The notes under the pieces were generated by a model. The model did not search any database. It was not told the DNA's origin and was given only the letters and a program-made list of their open reading frames with translations. A stretch of DNA of 64,000 bases from assembly GCF_003258515.1 (NCBI RefSeq), contig NZ_QGEH01000002.1, forward strand, positions 388,677 to 452,676, written 5' to 3'. Numbering within the stretch: position 1 is the stretch's first letter; each line of letters starts with the position of its first letter. Both the position numbers and the translations under genes were made by a program. Shown piece by piece: positions 34,922 through 43,659 of the stretch. This stretch comes from Marinobacter bohaiensis (GTDB lineage Bacteria > Pseudomonadota > Gammaproteobacteria > Pseudomonadales > Oleiphilaceae).

Positions 34922-35875
34922 TTACTCCGCTGCCTCTGCGCTCATGCGCTCGCCATGCTCTTGTTCACTGTGTTCACCGTGACCGTGACCAGCGGGTCCA
35001 CCGTGGCCATGGTGTTCCATGCCGCCGCGGAAGCTGTCGAGGATCTTGTTGTAGAGATCCGGTGAAACGTTCGAGTAGTGATGGACCGGCTCAGACTCAC
35101 TTGGCTTGGCCAGTTCCTGATATTCGTCCTCGAAGGACAGGGTTCTGGACGAGTCCTGAACCTCTTTGACCCAGGCATTGAAATCGCCGTCAGACAGGGA
35201 CAAGGCCTCGAAAGTCATTCCGGAGAAGCCGGCACCACTGTAGTTGGTGGAGCGGCCCATCCAGTTCCCTGTGTCGTCAGCAATCAGGTTCAGACTGCTG
35301 TCCATGCCGGCCATGGCATAGATCTGGGTGCCCAGTTCCGGAACCCAGAAAGAGTTCATGACGGAGCCGGAGCTGATGCGGAAGTGAATCGGGGTATCCA
35401 CCGGGAAGGCCAGTTCGTTAACCGTGGCGATCTTCTGGTCCGGGTAGATGAACAGCCATTTCCAGTCGAGAGAGACCGCCTGGATTTCGATGGCTTCCTT
35501 GTTGTTGTCCGCTTCGATGGGCTTCATCGGGTTGAGGCTGTGAGAGGTGATCCAGGTGAGGATCGCCAGCACAACGATGATCACGCAGGGGATCAGCCAG
35601 ACCACGATCTCAATGGCGTTGGAGTGGGCCCAGTTCGGCTTGTAGGTGGCGTCCTTGTTGCCCTCACGATAGCGATAGGCGAAGAGCAAGGTCATCACGA
35701 TAACGGGGATAACGACAATCAGCATCAGGGCGAATGCCGTGATGATCAGAACGCGCTGCTCCTCACCAACCTGGCCTTTGGGATCCATCAGCGCCGAGCT
35801 ACAGCCCGACAGCAGCAATGGCAAAGCGGCTAGTAGTACAGCGCCCAAGACGCGTAACAAGCTCTTCTCTCTCAT
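34922..35875 (-). CDS. cyoA: Cytochrome o ubiquinol oxidase subunit II
   Basis: A 317-residue lipoprotein subunit: lipobox Leu-Ser-Gly-Cys ending at Cys25, two transmembrane helices (about 45-65, 90-110) and a cupredoxin-fold periplasmic domain that lacks the CuA cysteines, as expected for a quinol rather than cytochrome c oxidase. The C-terminal tail is His/Glu-rich (Met-Glu-His-His-Gly-His...), more so than in E. coli. It is the first gene of cyoABCDE. The upstream spacer holds a perfect ATTTAG-N4-CTAAAT repeat. Confidence 0.93.
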   Translation of the reverse strand: MREKSLLRVLGAVLLAALPLLLSGCSSALMDPKGQVGEEQRVLIITAFALMLIVVIPVIVMTLLFAYRYREGNKDATYKPNWAHSNAIEIVVWLIPCVIIVVLAILTWITSHSLNPMKPIEADNNKEAIEIQAVSLDWKWLFIYPDQKIATVNELAFPVDTPIHFRISSGSVMNSFWVPELGTQIYAMAGMDSSLNLIADDTGNWMGRSTNYSGAGFSGMTFEALSLSDGDFNAWVKEVQDSSRTLSFEDEYQELAKPSESEPVHHYSNVSPDLYNKILDSFRGGMEHHGHGGPAGHGHGEHSEQEHGERMSAEAAE

Positions 35876-36507
35876 TTTTCAACCTCATTAGAGCAAGGCA
35901 AGGCAAAGCCCACGTAACAAGCTCACATTTAGCTAACTAAATTGGATTGCGGAAGTTTAAGGAATCGTATGGCGGACAGTGCGGGCCGGTCAGGCTCGAC
36001 TGCTTCAGGTTAAGCCTGACTCCATGCAGAAATCGGCGCCAATAGTGGAGCAGGTCACGACCGGATTCCAGCAACAACTTGACACAGGTCATGCAGACAA
36101 ATTTGACGCGGGCGATTCTCCCCGCTAGAGGGGGTATCGAGTCAATATCGCCTTTGGCGACAGTTAACGAAAAACCGGCGACTTAACAACCGGTTAGTAC
36201 GTACAAATTCGTACCTGAATCCTGTCTTCCTGTTAATAAGAGCCGACCGCAGTCTTTTCACGCACGCCACAACACGCCGAAAAACGGCAAAAACGAATCC
36301 AATCACAACCTCGGCGCGCGGAATTCTACCACACCCGGCGCAGCGCTCCACTTTCTGTGACGATTCAATTCATGAGTGACGAACAATTTGCCATTGACAA
36401 TAACTATGAAAGGCAACTTTCAGATCGAGTGCGATGTCCGGACGGCATCCGGAGAGAGACTGAGGGACGGCGGGCTACAACAGGGGCGACACAAGGCCCG
36501 ACGCCGC
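35876..36507. promoter_or_regulatory. Long spacer upstream of cyo with repeats
   Basis: No gene is supported here over about 630 bp. A perfect 16-bp repeat ATTTAG-CTAA-CTAAAT (35927-35942) lies 50-70 bp before cyoA. A stem GTCAGGCT/AGCCTGAC (35989-36020) follows further up. AACCGGTT and GTACG/CGTAC repeats lie near 36190-36215. These are plausible sites for cyo regulation (for example an Arc/Fnr-like or other regulator), and the region could also hold a small RNA, but I see no decisive sign of one. Confidence 0.4.
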
Positions 36508-36687
36508 TCAGTGCGGGCGCCGGTCCTCTTCGGAGCGGTTTTCGGAGAGGTTCTCGTCCGGCGTCAGGTAATAGTCCTGCTCCTCGACGCGCTTGACCTC
36601 GGGATCCTCCACCGCATTACGGCGTCGTCCGCGGTACAGCCAGACGCCGATCACCACGGCGACAATCAGCACGATAAGCCATTTCAT
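36508..36687 (-). CDS. Small single-pass membrane protein
   Basis: A 59-residue gene with a strong AGGAGGTG site 5-6 bp before ATG. One transmembrane helix at residues 3-18 (Trp-Leu-Ile-Val-Leu-Ile-Val-Ala-Val-Val-Ile-Gly-Val) is followed by a basic anchor Arg-Gly-Arg-Arg-Arg and an acidic tail with Tyr-Tyr-Leu-Thr-Pro-Asp-Glu. It looks like a short conserved proteobacterial envelope protein; function unknown. It is leftward, and ends before a 150-bp spacer. Confidence 0.6.
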   Translation of the reverse strand: MKWLIVLIVAVVIGVWLYRGRRRNAVEDPEVKRVEEQDYYLTPDENLSENRSEEDRRPH

Positions 36688-36879
36688 GGGGCACCTCCTG
36701 CGGGCTGCGAGGCCTATGTCTATGTTCTAGCCAGCCGACGCGGTGCCGTCAACGCCGGCAAGCCATCATGGAGACATCGTCACGAAGACCGGTCATGACG
36801 GCAGTGAACCGGGCGACAGACCATGAGGCTCACCGCCGGCACAGACCCGGTTACGGCCGGTGGATTTCGCCCGGTAGAG

Positions 36880-38553
36880 CTACCGGTCGGCCACCACGAT
36901 CAAGTCGTTGAGCGACTGATGCCAGGTCAGGCGACTGGCCACGCCGATACTGACCGTGACCCGGATCTCCGCGCCGCGCTCCCGCATCACCCACGTCTCG
37001 ACGCGGCGCCGGAAGCGCTCGGTCACCCGGTGCGCCTCATCCAGCGTGGTATCCGGCAACGCCACGATGAACTCCTCGCCACCCCAGCGCCCGAGGATAT
37101 CGCCGTTGCGTTTGGATTCGTTGAGGATGGCGGCGATCCGACGCAATACCGCATCACCGGTATTGTGTCCGTACTGGTCGTTGATCTCCTTGAAGTGATC
37201 CAGGTCCAGGATGGCGATGCAGATATCACCCTCCTGGCGCTCGGCCAGGCTCCAGAACGACCGGGCAATGGGCAGGAACCCGCGGCGGTTATTGAGCCCG
37301 GTCAACGGATCGACCTGGGCCTGGTGTTCCGCCTTCTGCCGGGCCTCCTGGTACTGGCGGACCAGATCGGCCAGCGCCAGCACCAGCAGGACCGCATCGA
37401 TCGCCATGCCGATGTCCACCGCCCGGAAGCCAACCCAGGTAAACGGCAACACGCCCCAGACCGAGAAGCCAGTGACCGACGCTCCCACCGTCGACGCCAG
37501 TGTCCCCAGCAGGAAATAACGCGCCGCCCGGTTACCGGCACGCCAGCTGGACACTCCCATGTACAGCATCAGCACACTGAACAGCGGCACCAGCGAGAAC
37601 GCCAGCAGCAGCGCCGCACTCTGCTGGTTGGCGACCAGCATCACCAGGAAAACAATCAGGTACGCCAGACAAAGGGTCCGGATGGCCCGGTACAGACCCG
37701 GCCGAAAACGGGCGATGCGCAGGAAATTCGTGGCAAACGCCAGGCCGCTGAACATGAAACAGAACATGAACAGCGGCGGCGCCCACTGCTGCCAGAGCAC
37801 GGCTCCGGGCCAGAACACCACCATGCCCAGCCCGGTGTAGGACAGATTCATGGCCAGGAACGCCCCCATATAGAGCGTGTAAAAGAGATAGCGGCGCTGG
37901 CGTATACCGACGAACAGCAGGAAATTGTAGAGCAGAAGCGCCGTGACGACGCCGTAGATGAAGCTGTAGAAGACCGCGTCGCGCAGCCCTTGCGCGTGAG
38001 AGGTCTCGACGCTGGAAAACGACACCGGCACCACCATGGGGTCGGCGGTTTCAACCCGGAGCAGGACGCGCGTCACGCCCGCCTCATACCAGTGATCGAA
38101 CTGGCCAAAACGGTTCTGTCCGGAACGCTGCTGGACCGGCAACCGATCCCCCGCCGTCGCCACCGCGATCAGCGAGTCACCGCGCAGCAGGTACATATCG
38201 ACCCGATCCAGCCAACCGATGCCCAGCACAATGCGGCGCAGTACCGGATCGGGATAGGGCTGTTCCACATCGGCCACCAGCCAGACCGGCGGCGAACCAA
38301 TTCCCTGGACCAGTATCGACCGGTCCGGTCGCAACAGCTTTTCCGGACGCTGATCCACCTGCTTCACAACCTGACCGACGGTAAGCGGGCCTTCAGATTC
38401 GATGAGATAGGCAAAACGATGCGTGACCGAGGTCCGGCTGTCCGCCGAGACATCAATACGGGGAACATCCGCCCAGACCGGACGGACCGCCAGCATCAGG
38501 GCCAGCAACAGAAAACAGAATAGACAACGGCAACCGAGGGTATCGGGAGGCAC
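36880..38553 (-). CDS. 7TMR-DISM diguanylate cyclase cut by an amber codon at its C-terminus
   Basis: A 557-residue membrane protein: signal peptide, a 7TMR-DISM extracellular domain (about 35-180), seven helices (about 190-385) and a GGDEF domain (about 400-557). The active-site motif is GGEEF at 491-495 and the I-site Arg-Asn-Gly-Asp lies at the correct spacing before it. The product stops at Val-Ala-Asp-Arg, in the middle of the conserved terminal Ala-Asp-x-x-Leu-Tyr-x-Ala-Lys motif. Past the TAG (36880-36882) the same frame continues Leu-Tyr-Arg-Ala-Lys-Ser-Thr-Gly-Arg-Asn-Arg-Val and ends at TGA 36793-36795. So the intact gene would span 36793-38553, with activity of the truncated form uncertain. 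Confidence 0.85.
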   Translation of the reverse strand: MPPDTLGCRCLFCFLLLALMLAVRPVWADVPRIDVSADSRTSVTHRFAYLIESEGPLTVGQVVKQVDQRPEKLLRPDRSILVQGIGSPPVWLVADVEQPYPDPVLRRIVLGIGWLDRVDMYLLRGDSLIAVATAGDRLPVQQRSGQNRFGQFDHWYEAGVTRVLLRVETADPMVVPVSFSSVETSHAQGLRDAVFYSFIYGVVTALLLYNFLLFVGIRQRRYLFYTLYMGAFLAMNLSYTGLGMVVFWPGAVLWQQWAPPLFMFCFMFSGLAFATNFLRIARFRPGLYRAIRTLCLAYLIVFLVMLVANQQSAALLLAFSLVPLFSVLMLYMGVSSWRAGNRAARYFLLGTLASTVGASVTGFSVWGVLPFTWVGFRAVDIGMAIDAVLLVLALADLVRQYQEARQKAEHQAQVDPLTGLNNRRGFLPIARSFWSLAERQEGDICIAILDLDHFKEINDQYGHNTGDAVLRRIAAILNESKRNGDILGRWGGEEFIVALPDTTLDEAHRVTERFRRRVETWVMRERGAEIRVTVSIGVASRLTWHQSLNDLIVVADR

Positions 38554-38914
38554 GGGGCTAGACCTTACTTGGCCGCTGAAAGCGTATTGTTATGGCGCCA
38601 TCCGAGGCGGGACTCCGTGCAAGTATGACGCAAATGCAACTTTCACAGCATAGCCGGACGCCGCCCGCCCCACAACCTGTTGTTGACGAAGGCGTCATAA
38701 ATCATAAACCCGAAGACCGGCGGTCGACAGCCCCCGTCGGGAGCCCATTCAGCCGAAAGTGAATTCCCTTACATTTGCAATATTTAACGTTACATGGATA
38801 ACCGTTAATGTTTGTCCATACTCGCATCAACGTGCCCGGTTCTCCCCCCGGACGGCGGTTCGCCATCGACGTTGAGTCAGCGTTGTGCCATGGACATAAC
38901 ACCCAGGGACTTTC
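38554..38914. promoter_or_regulatory. Spacer with inverted repeat before the exported protein
   Basis: No gene is seen in this 361-bp divergent spacer. TTAACG (38784-38789) and CGTTAA (38803-38808) form a 6-13-6 inverted repeat about 110 bp before the rightward start. Promoters of both divergent genes should lie here. Sequence around 38760-38820 is notably AT-rich. Confidence 0.3.
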
Positions 38915-40222
38915 ATGAAACGGATTCTGCTCGCCCTCATTGTCGTCTTAGCCGGCGGCGCCTTTTTCGCCCATCATCAGATCACCAGCCGGGTCGAAGA
39001 CCAGATGGACAAGGCCGTGCAGATGGCCAGCCTCTACGGTCGTCTGACTTACGAGGGCGTGTCCGTCTCGCCGGACGGCAGCGTGGCCGTCAACCAGATC
39101 GATTTCTATCCCCATGCGATTTCCGACCAGGTCCATATCGACCGGGTTGCACTGGAAACCGGCAACCCCTGGGTGCTCTATAACCTGAAACAGAAGCTTC
39201 GTGACGGCGAGGTGCCGGACCACCTGGCGCTGCGGTTGGAAGGCATTACGATCGATCTGGATGGCCCCCTGTATCGCCAGATGCTGGCGCAAAAGGGCGA
39301 GCAAAGCTTCCCGTCCCGCCTGAGCCTGGCCGGTTGCGGATCCGAACAGACGTTCAGTGCTTCCGAACAGCTGGATATGGGGTATCAGCAGGACGTCATC
39401 GACCTGACACTCGCCTATCAGCTCAACGATTCCCGGGACAGCCTGGCCTTCACTCTGGGTGCCGACTTCCGCGACCAGACTAACCTTCAACTGAATCTTG
39501 CCATCGACCCGGGGAGTAGCCTTGAGGGCAGTACAGCATTGGGCGCCGCAGCCATGGGGGCGGCGCTCAAGTCCGCCAAGGTCACTGTAGACGATAACGG
39601 ATTCAACATGCGCAGCCAGGAAGTCTGTGCCGAAAGAACCGATATGGACCTGGCCGCCTTCCGCACGCATCACCTGCAAGCCTGGGAGACGGTGTGGGCC
39701 GAGTATGGCATGGCGCCCAGCGATTCCCTCAGGCAGACCTACAAGACCTACTTCGAGAACCCGGGCAGCACACTGACGCTTTCCATTGAGCCTTACCCGC
39801 CCCTGACTTCGGCGGACCGGAATCTCAGCCAGGATCCGGACTACCTCAGCGGCCGCCTCAACCCCAAAGTCGGTGTGGACGGCAACCTGAAGCCCTTCCA
39901 GATCACCAAGGCGGCGCTACCGGACAAAGACGACAGCGCCACCGCGCAGGCCGCCCCGCAAACGAGCGAGCCGGCCGTCACCGAGGCCACGACGGCGACC
40001 CGGCAGCCGGCGGCGGACAACACGCCCAAACCGTTGCCGCTGAACACGCTCGATGACCACAGGAACCAGTCCGTGCGCATCACCCTGACCAGCGGCGAAA
40101 CGGTCGAAGGCCGGATTCAGGGCGTCGAAGGCCAGCGTCTGAAGCTGCAGCGGCGGATGTACGGCGGCAACATGGTGGTTCCCATCCAGTTCAGCGCCAT
40201 TCAGGCCGTATACCGCCAATAA
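38915..40222 (+). CDS. Exported protein with possible Sm-like C-terminal domain
   Basis: A 435-residue protein, not recognised as a named family. The N-terminal segment (residues 1-20) is an uncleaved or cleaved signal helix. Residues 30-320 are predicted mainly soluble with a repeating beta pattern (Gly-Arg-Leu-Thr-Tyr-Glu-Gly-Val), compatible with an AsmA-like or YdgA-like periplasmic fold. A Thr/Ala/Pro-rich linker (about 325-370) leads to a 55-residue C-terminal part (Ser-Val-Arg-Ile-Thr-Leu-Thr-Ser-Gly-Glu-Thr-Val-Glu-Gly-Arg) with the strand pattern of an Sm/Hfq-like or SH3-like barrel. Two Cys are in the middle. It is followed by pilU but separated by 177 bp. Confidence 0.65.
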   Translation: MKRILLALIVVLAGGAFFAHHQITSRVEDQMDKAVQMASLYGRLTYEGVSVSPDGSVAVNQIDFYPHAISDQVHIDRVALETGNPWVLYNLKQKLRDGEVPDHLALRLEGITIDLDGPLYRQMLAQKGEQSFPSRLSLAGCGSEQTFSASEQLDMGYQQDVIDLTLAYQLNDSRDSLAFTLGADFRDQTNLQLNLAIDPGSSLEGSTALGAAAMGAALKSAKVTVDDNGFNMRSQEVCAERTDMDLAAFRTHHLQAWETVWAEYGMAPSDSLRQTYKTYFENPGSTLTLSIEPYPPLTSADRNLSQDPDYLSGRLNPKVGVDGNLKPFQITKAALPDKDDSATAQAAPQTSEPAVTEATTATRQPAADNTPKPLPLNTLDDHRNQSVRITLTSGETVEGRIQGVEGQRLKLQRRMYGGNMVVPIQFSAIQAVYRQ

Positions 40223-40399
40223 CCCACCATACGGTCACGTATCCCGGTGCGCCGCCGGGATACGTGACGGCACCGACCGTTACAAAGGGTGTCTTGTACC
40301 GCGACAGCCTCCTGCCAATACTCGAAAGTCCTGGAAAACCGATTTCTGCGCCGCCGGCGACAACCGCCCCGGCGCGCGCTCACAGAAAGGACATTCGCC

Positions 40400-41584
40400 G
40401 TGGCCACGCCCATCGACAAGTACCTCAACGTTCTCGCCAAGCATGACGGTTCCGACCTCTACCTGAGCACCGGCGCGCCGCCCAGCGCCAAGTTCCAGGG
40501 CAAGCTCAAGCCGCTCTCACAGCAGTCCCTGAGCGCCGGCCAGGTGGAAGCCATCGCCATGGAGCTGATGGACTCCGAGCAGAAAGAAACCTTCTCCAGC
40601 GAGCTGGAAATGAACCTGGCCGTCTCCATTCCCGGCGTGGGCCGGTTCCGGGTCAACGTCTTCAAGCAGCGCAACGAAGTCGCCATCGTCGCCCGGAACA
40701 TCAACACCGAAATCCCGCAGTTCGACAACCTGGGCCTGCCGGAAGTGCTGAAAGACCTGGTAATGGAGAAGCGCGGGCTGATCCTGTTCGTGGGCGGCAC
40801 CGGCTCGGGCAAGTCCACGTCGCTGGCGTCGCTGATCGACCTGCGCAATTCGTCTGTCGGCGGCCACATCATTACCATCGAAGACCCGGTGGAGTACGTG
40901 CACAAGCACAAGAAATCCATCGTCAACCAGCGCGAGGTGGGCGTGGACACCCGCAGCTTCCGCAATGCCCTGAAGAACACCCTGCGCCAGGCGCCGGATG
41001 TGATCCTGATCGGCGAGATCCGCGACCGCGAGACCATGGAACACGCCCTGGAATTCGCCGAAACCGGCCACCTGGCCATCTCCACCCTGCACGCCAACAA
41101 CGCCAACCAGGCGCTGGAGCGGATCATCAACCTGTTCCCGGACGAGAAACGCCCGGCGCTATTGATGAGTCTGGCCCAGAACATCCGTGGCTTTGTCTCG
41201 CAGCGCCTGATCCCCACCGTGGACGGCAAGCGCTGCGCGGCCGTGGAAGTCCTGCTGGGCACCAAGACCATCCAGGAGCTGATCCTCAAGAACCGCCTGC
41301 CCGAGATCAAGGAGATCATGGAGAAGTCGGAAAACCTGGGCATGCAGACCTTCGACGCCGCGCTGTTCAAGCTCTACATGGACAACCGCATCAGCCTGGA
41401 CGACGCCATCGCCAACGCCGACTCCCCCAACAACCTGCGCCTGCGCATCAAGCTGGCCAGCGGCGAGAGCGTGGCGGCGCCGGCCGAGACCAAGCCGCAA
41501 GCCCGTAGCGCCGGCCCGATGGAACTGAGCATCGAATCCATCGACGAAGACGAGGACGAGGATCCCGGCACCCTGCACGTCTGA
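40400..41584 (+). CDS. pilU: Type IV pilus twitching ATPase, PilU-like
   Basis: A 394-residue hexameric retraction ATPase of the PilT/PilU family. Walker A is Gly-Gly-Thr-Gly-Ser-Gly-Lys-Ser-Thr at residues 132-140; the Asp box, Walker B (Leu-Ile-Gly-Glu-Ile-Arg-Asp) and His box follow. The acidic tail Asp-Glu-Asp-Glu-Asp-Glu-Asp after residue 380 and the divergence of the Ala-Ile-Arg-type PilT ending favour PilU over PilT. The start is GTG at 40400 behind AAGGAC; a longer reading lacks a family match. A strong terminator follows. pilT is not in the window. Confidence 0.85.
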   Translation: MATPIDKYLNVLAKHDGSDLYLSTGAPPSAKFQGKLKPLSQQSLSAGQVEAIAMELMDSEQKETFSSELEMNLAVSIPGVGRFRVNVFKQRNEVAIVARNINTEIPQFDNLGLPEVLKDLVMEKRGLILFVGGTGSGKSTSLASLIDLRNSSVGGHIITIEDPVEYVHKHKKSIVNQREVGVDTRSFRNALKNTLRQAPDVILIGEIRDRETMEHALEFAETGHLAISTLHANNANQALERIINLFPDEKRPALLMSLAQNIRGFVSQRLIPTVDGKRCAAVEVLLGTKTIQELILKNRLPEIKEIMEKSENLGMQTFDAALFKLYMDNRISLDDAIANADSPNNLRLRIKLASGESVAAPAETKPQARSAGPMELSIESIDEDEDEDPGTLHV

Positions 41585-41592
41585 CGCCACAC

Positions 41593-41623
41593 GCCCCGCC
41601 GACCACCGCCTGGCGGGGCTTTT
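41593..41623 (+). terminator. Rho-independent terminator of pilU
   Basis: GCCCCGCC (41593-41600) pairs with GGCGGGGC (41612-41619) with an 11-nt loop, followed by TTTT. It starts 9 bp after the pilU stop and separates it from the marR operon. Confidence 0.8.
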
Positions 41624-41653
41624 GATCCGGGCAATTCCTTACGGCGTCACTGA

Positions 41654-41694
41654 TTGACACTGTCAACCATCATCATTATCGTTGACAGTATCAA
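41654..41694 (+). promoter_or_regulatory. Promoter with two MarR-type operators
   Basis: TTGACA-C-TGTCAA (41654-41666) is a 13-bp perfect 6-1-6 palindrome, and TTGACAGTATCAA (41682-41694) is a near copy 28 bp on. The first also supplies a perfect -35 TTGACA, 17 bp ahead of TATCGT as a weak -10 (41677-41682). Binding of the MarR protein encoded right after would block its own promoter. Confidence 0.6.
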
Positions 41695-41710
41695 CCACAT
41701 GGAGACGCCG

Positions 41711-42232
41711 ATGTCCCTGACCTCGATCAGCGAGCCCATGCATCGCCTGATGCACGGGTTCAAGTCGGAAATGCGCCGCGCCGTCCAGGACGCGGACCTG
41801 CCGTTGCCGATGACTCACATCCGGGTGCTCAAAGTGATCTGGAAAAACCCGGACTGTACCGCCCAGGTCATTGCCCAGCGTATGCTCCGCGACAAGGCCC
41901 AGATCACCCGCGTCCTGAAGGAGCTGCTGGCCGAGGAGCTGATCCGCAAGGACGCTCACCCGGAAGACGGCCGCAGCCAGCTGCTGCGCCCGACCACTCG
42001 CGGCGAAGCCATTATTGCCCGGCTCCACGCCCTGGAAATCCAGACGACCGAAAAGATGACCCGTGATCTGGACCCGGCCGACATCGACGCCTTCGTTCAC
42101 CTCGCCAACACCATGGCAGACAACCTGGCCACGATCGGTGCAGGCGCGAGTGACGGTGACCCTAATGATGAGAGAGACGATGACAGCGACACCGGCCCCG
42201 AATCCGTAAAAGGAGACCCGATTCATGCCTAA
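41711..42232 (+). CDS. MarR-family regulator of a siderophore-interacting protein
   Basis: A 173-residue winged-helix protein with MarR features: a recognition helix around Ala-Gln-Val-Ile-Ala-Gln-Arg-Met-Leu-Arg-Asp-Lys-Ala-Gln-Ile and the wing Asp-Gly-Arg-Ser-Gln-Leu-Leu. The C-terminal tail of about 30 residues is Asp-rich and unusual. The start at 41711 has GGAG; ATG at 41699 would add four residues. The stop overlaps the siderophore-interacting protein start by 8 bp, so both are one unit. Paired operators upstream suggest autorepression. Confidence 0.85.
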   Translation: MSLTSISEPMHRLMHGFKSEMRRAVQDADLPLPMTHIRVLKVIWKNPDCTAQVIAQRMLRDKAQITRVLKELLAEELIRKDAHPEDGRSQLLRPTTRGEAIIARLHALEIQTTEKMTRDLDPADIDAFVHLANTMADNLATIGAGASDGDPNDERDDDSDTGPESVKGDPIHA

Positions 42233-42971
42233 ACCGGCACCGCGCGAACTTGAAGTCATCCGCACCACGCCCGTCACCCCGCACATGCTGCGGGTCACGC
42301 TGGGCGGCGACAACATGGCCCAGTTCCCCACCGACCAGGCCAGCGCCTACATCAAGCTGGTGTTTCCCCGAGGGGAAGGTCAACGCCCCATGATGCGCAC
42401 CTACACTATCCGCCATCAGCGCGCTGACGAAATCGACGTGGACTTCATGGTCCACGACACCGAAGGCCCCGCCTCAAGCTGGGCGCAAGCCGCCCAACCC
42501 GGCGACCGCATCCTGATCGGCGGCCCGGGCGCCCGCAAGCTGGTCGATCCGGAAGCGGACTGGTTCCTGTTGGCCGGCGACATGACCGCGCTGCCGGCGA
42601 TGAGCGTCAACCTCGAACTGATGCCCGCCGATGCCCGTGGCTACGCGGTGATCGAAGTGGTGGACGAGGCCGACATCCAGGAACTGGACCATCCCGAAAA
42701 CGTCGAGCTGCACTGGGTGGTCAATCCCACGCCGGATGCCGATGGCCAGACGCTGCTGAACCGCGTGCGCCAACTGGCGTGGCTGGACGGCGAGCCGTCG
42801 GTCTGGGCCGCCTGCGAGTTCACCAGCATGCGCAACCTGCGCAAGCACTTCAAACAGGAAAAAGAGGTGGGGCGCCGGAGCCTGTACGTCTCCAGCTACT
42901 GGAAAATTGGCGTCAGCGAAGACGAGCACAAACTCGCCAAGAGCCGGGACGCCGAAACCGCGGGCGCATGA
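42225..42971 (+). CDS. Siderophore-interacting protein (ferric-siderophore reductase, ViuB-like)
   Basis: A 248-residue flavoprotein of the SIP family: an N-terminal FAD-binding barrel with Arg-Thr-Tyr-Thr-Ile-Arg (about 58-63), a linker, and a C-terminal NAD(P)H-binding half with Ala-Gly-Asp-Met-Thr-Ala-Leu-Pro-Ala and Trp-Ala-Ala-Cys-Glu. These enzymes use NAD(P)H to reduce ferric siderophore in the cytoplasm and release iron. It would serve the importer at 10.6-17.6 kb, although it is far away. It has its own MarR regulator instead of an obvious Fur box. Confidence 0.9.
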   Translation: MPKPAPRELEVIRTTPVTPHMLRVTLGGDNMAQFPTDQASAYIKLVFPRGEGQRPMMRTYTIRHQRADEIDVDFMVHDTEGPASSWAQAAQPGDRILIGGPGARKLVDPEADWFLLAGDMTALPAMSVNLELMPADARGYAVIEVVDEADIQELDHPENVELHWVVNPTPDADGQTLLNRVRQLAWLDGEPSVWAACEFTSMRNLRKHFKQEKEVGRRSLYVSSYWKIGVSEDEHKLAKSRDAETAGA

Positions 42972-42997
42972 CGCTCTGCGCCTGAGAGCGCGCGCGC

Positions 42998-43570
42998 CTA
43001 CTCCGCAGCCGGCAGGTGCGGTGCCAGGATTTCGTACAGTTCGGGCCGGTTGCGGGCGATCTCGTCCGCCGACAGGCCTTCCAGGGAGTGCGGGTACTTG
43101 AGCCAGGCGTCGGTCTCATGGACAACATACTGCGGCGCCCAGCCCACCTCGTTGCGATCGGGCTTGTAGTAGGGCACCGCGACGCGGATATCGTGGGGCG
43201 TGTTGAGGCGCGCCCGCTGGCGCAACTCGGCGATGATCGCCTCCACCGAGCGGCCGGTGTCGAACACGTCGTCGACAATCAGCAACGAGTCTTCGTGGGT
43301 GACGTGCTTGACCAGGTAGTTCAGGCCGTGCACGCGCACCGTCTTACTCTGCTGGTCGATGCCGTGGTAGGACGAGGTGCGAATGGCGATGTGGTCGGTT
43401 TCCACACCGTGGAAATCGAGGAACTCCTGCACCGCGATGCCAATCGGCGCGCCGCCGCGCCAGACCGCAATCATGAACGTCGGGCGGAAGCCGGAATTGA
43501 GGATCTGGGCCCCCAGCCGAAAGGAATCCTCCAGCAAGCCCTGCGCGCTGATGTATTGTTTGTCTGCCAT
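42998..43570 (-). CDS. Hypoxanthine phosphoribosyltransferase-like protein, copy A
   Basis: A 190-residue type I phosphoribosyltransferase with the PRPP loop Leu-Leu-Ile-Val-Asp-Asp-Val-Phe-Asp-Thr-Gly-Arg-Ser (residues about 104-116) and Trp-Arg-Gly-Gly near 37-40. The ATG at 43570 is preferred over longer in-frame starts. It salvages purines (or regulates) in the usual family role, but the exact base is not known. The next gene, on the other strand, is a paralogue with 89 bp between the two starts. Confidence 0.85.
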   Translation of the reverse strand: MADKQYISAQGLLEDSFRLGAQILNSGFRPTFMIAVWRGGAPIGIAVQEFLDFHGVETDHIAIRTSSYHGIDQQSKTVRVHGLNYLVKHVTHEDSLLIVDDVFDTGRSVEAIIAELRQRARLNTPHDIRVAVPYYKPDRNEVGWAPQYVVHETDAWLKYPHSLEGLSADEIARNRPELYEILAPHLPAAE

Positions 43571-43659
43571 GGCACCGTTACTGTTTAGTGAAGATCGCCA
43601 TGATCCCATCAAACGGATCGCTCCGGCAAACCCGACACGCCTGTGGATAACCCGATACC

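Noticed and set aside
36142..36351. 69-codon leftward frame upstream of cyoA
   Set aside because: Arg-rich product with no ribosome site or motif in AT-mixed spacer; treated as chance.
36880..36882. Pyrrolysine or selenocysteine recoding at the amber codon
   Set aside because: Selenocysteine uses TGA, and pyrrolysine systems are not expected in this group. A mutation or suppression is simpler.
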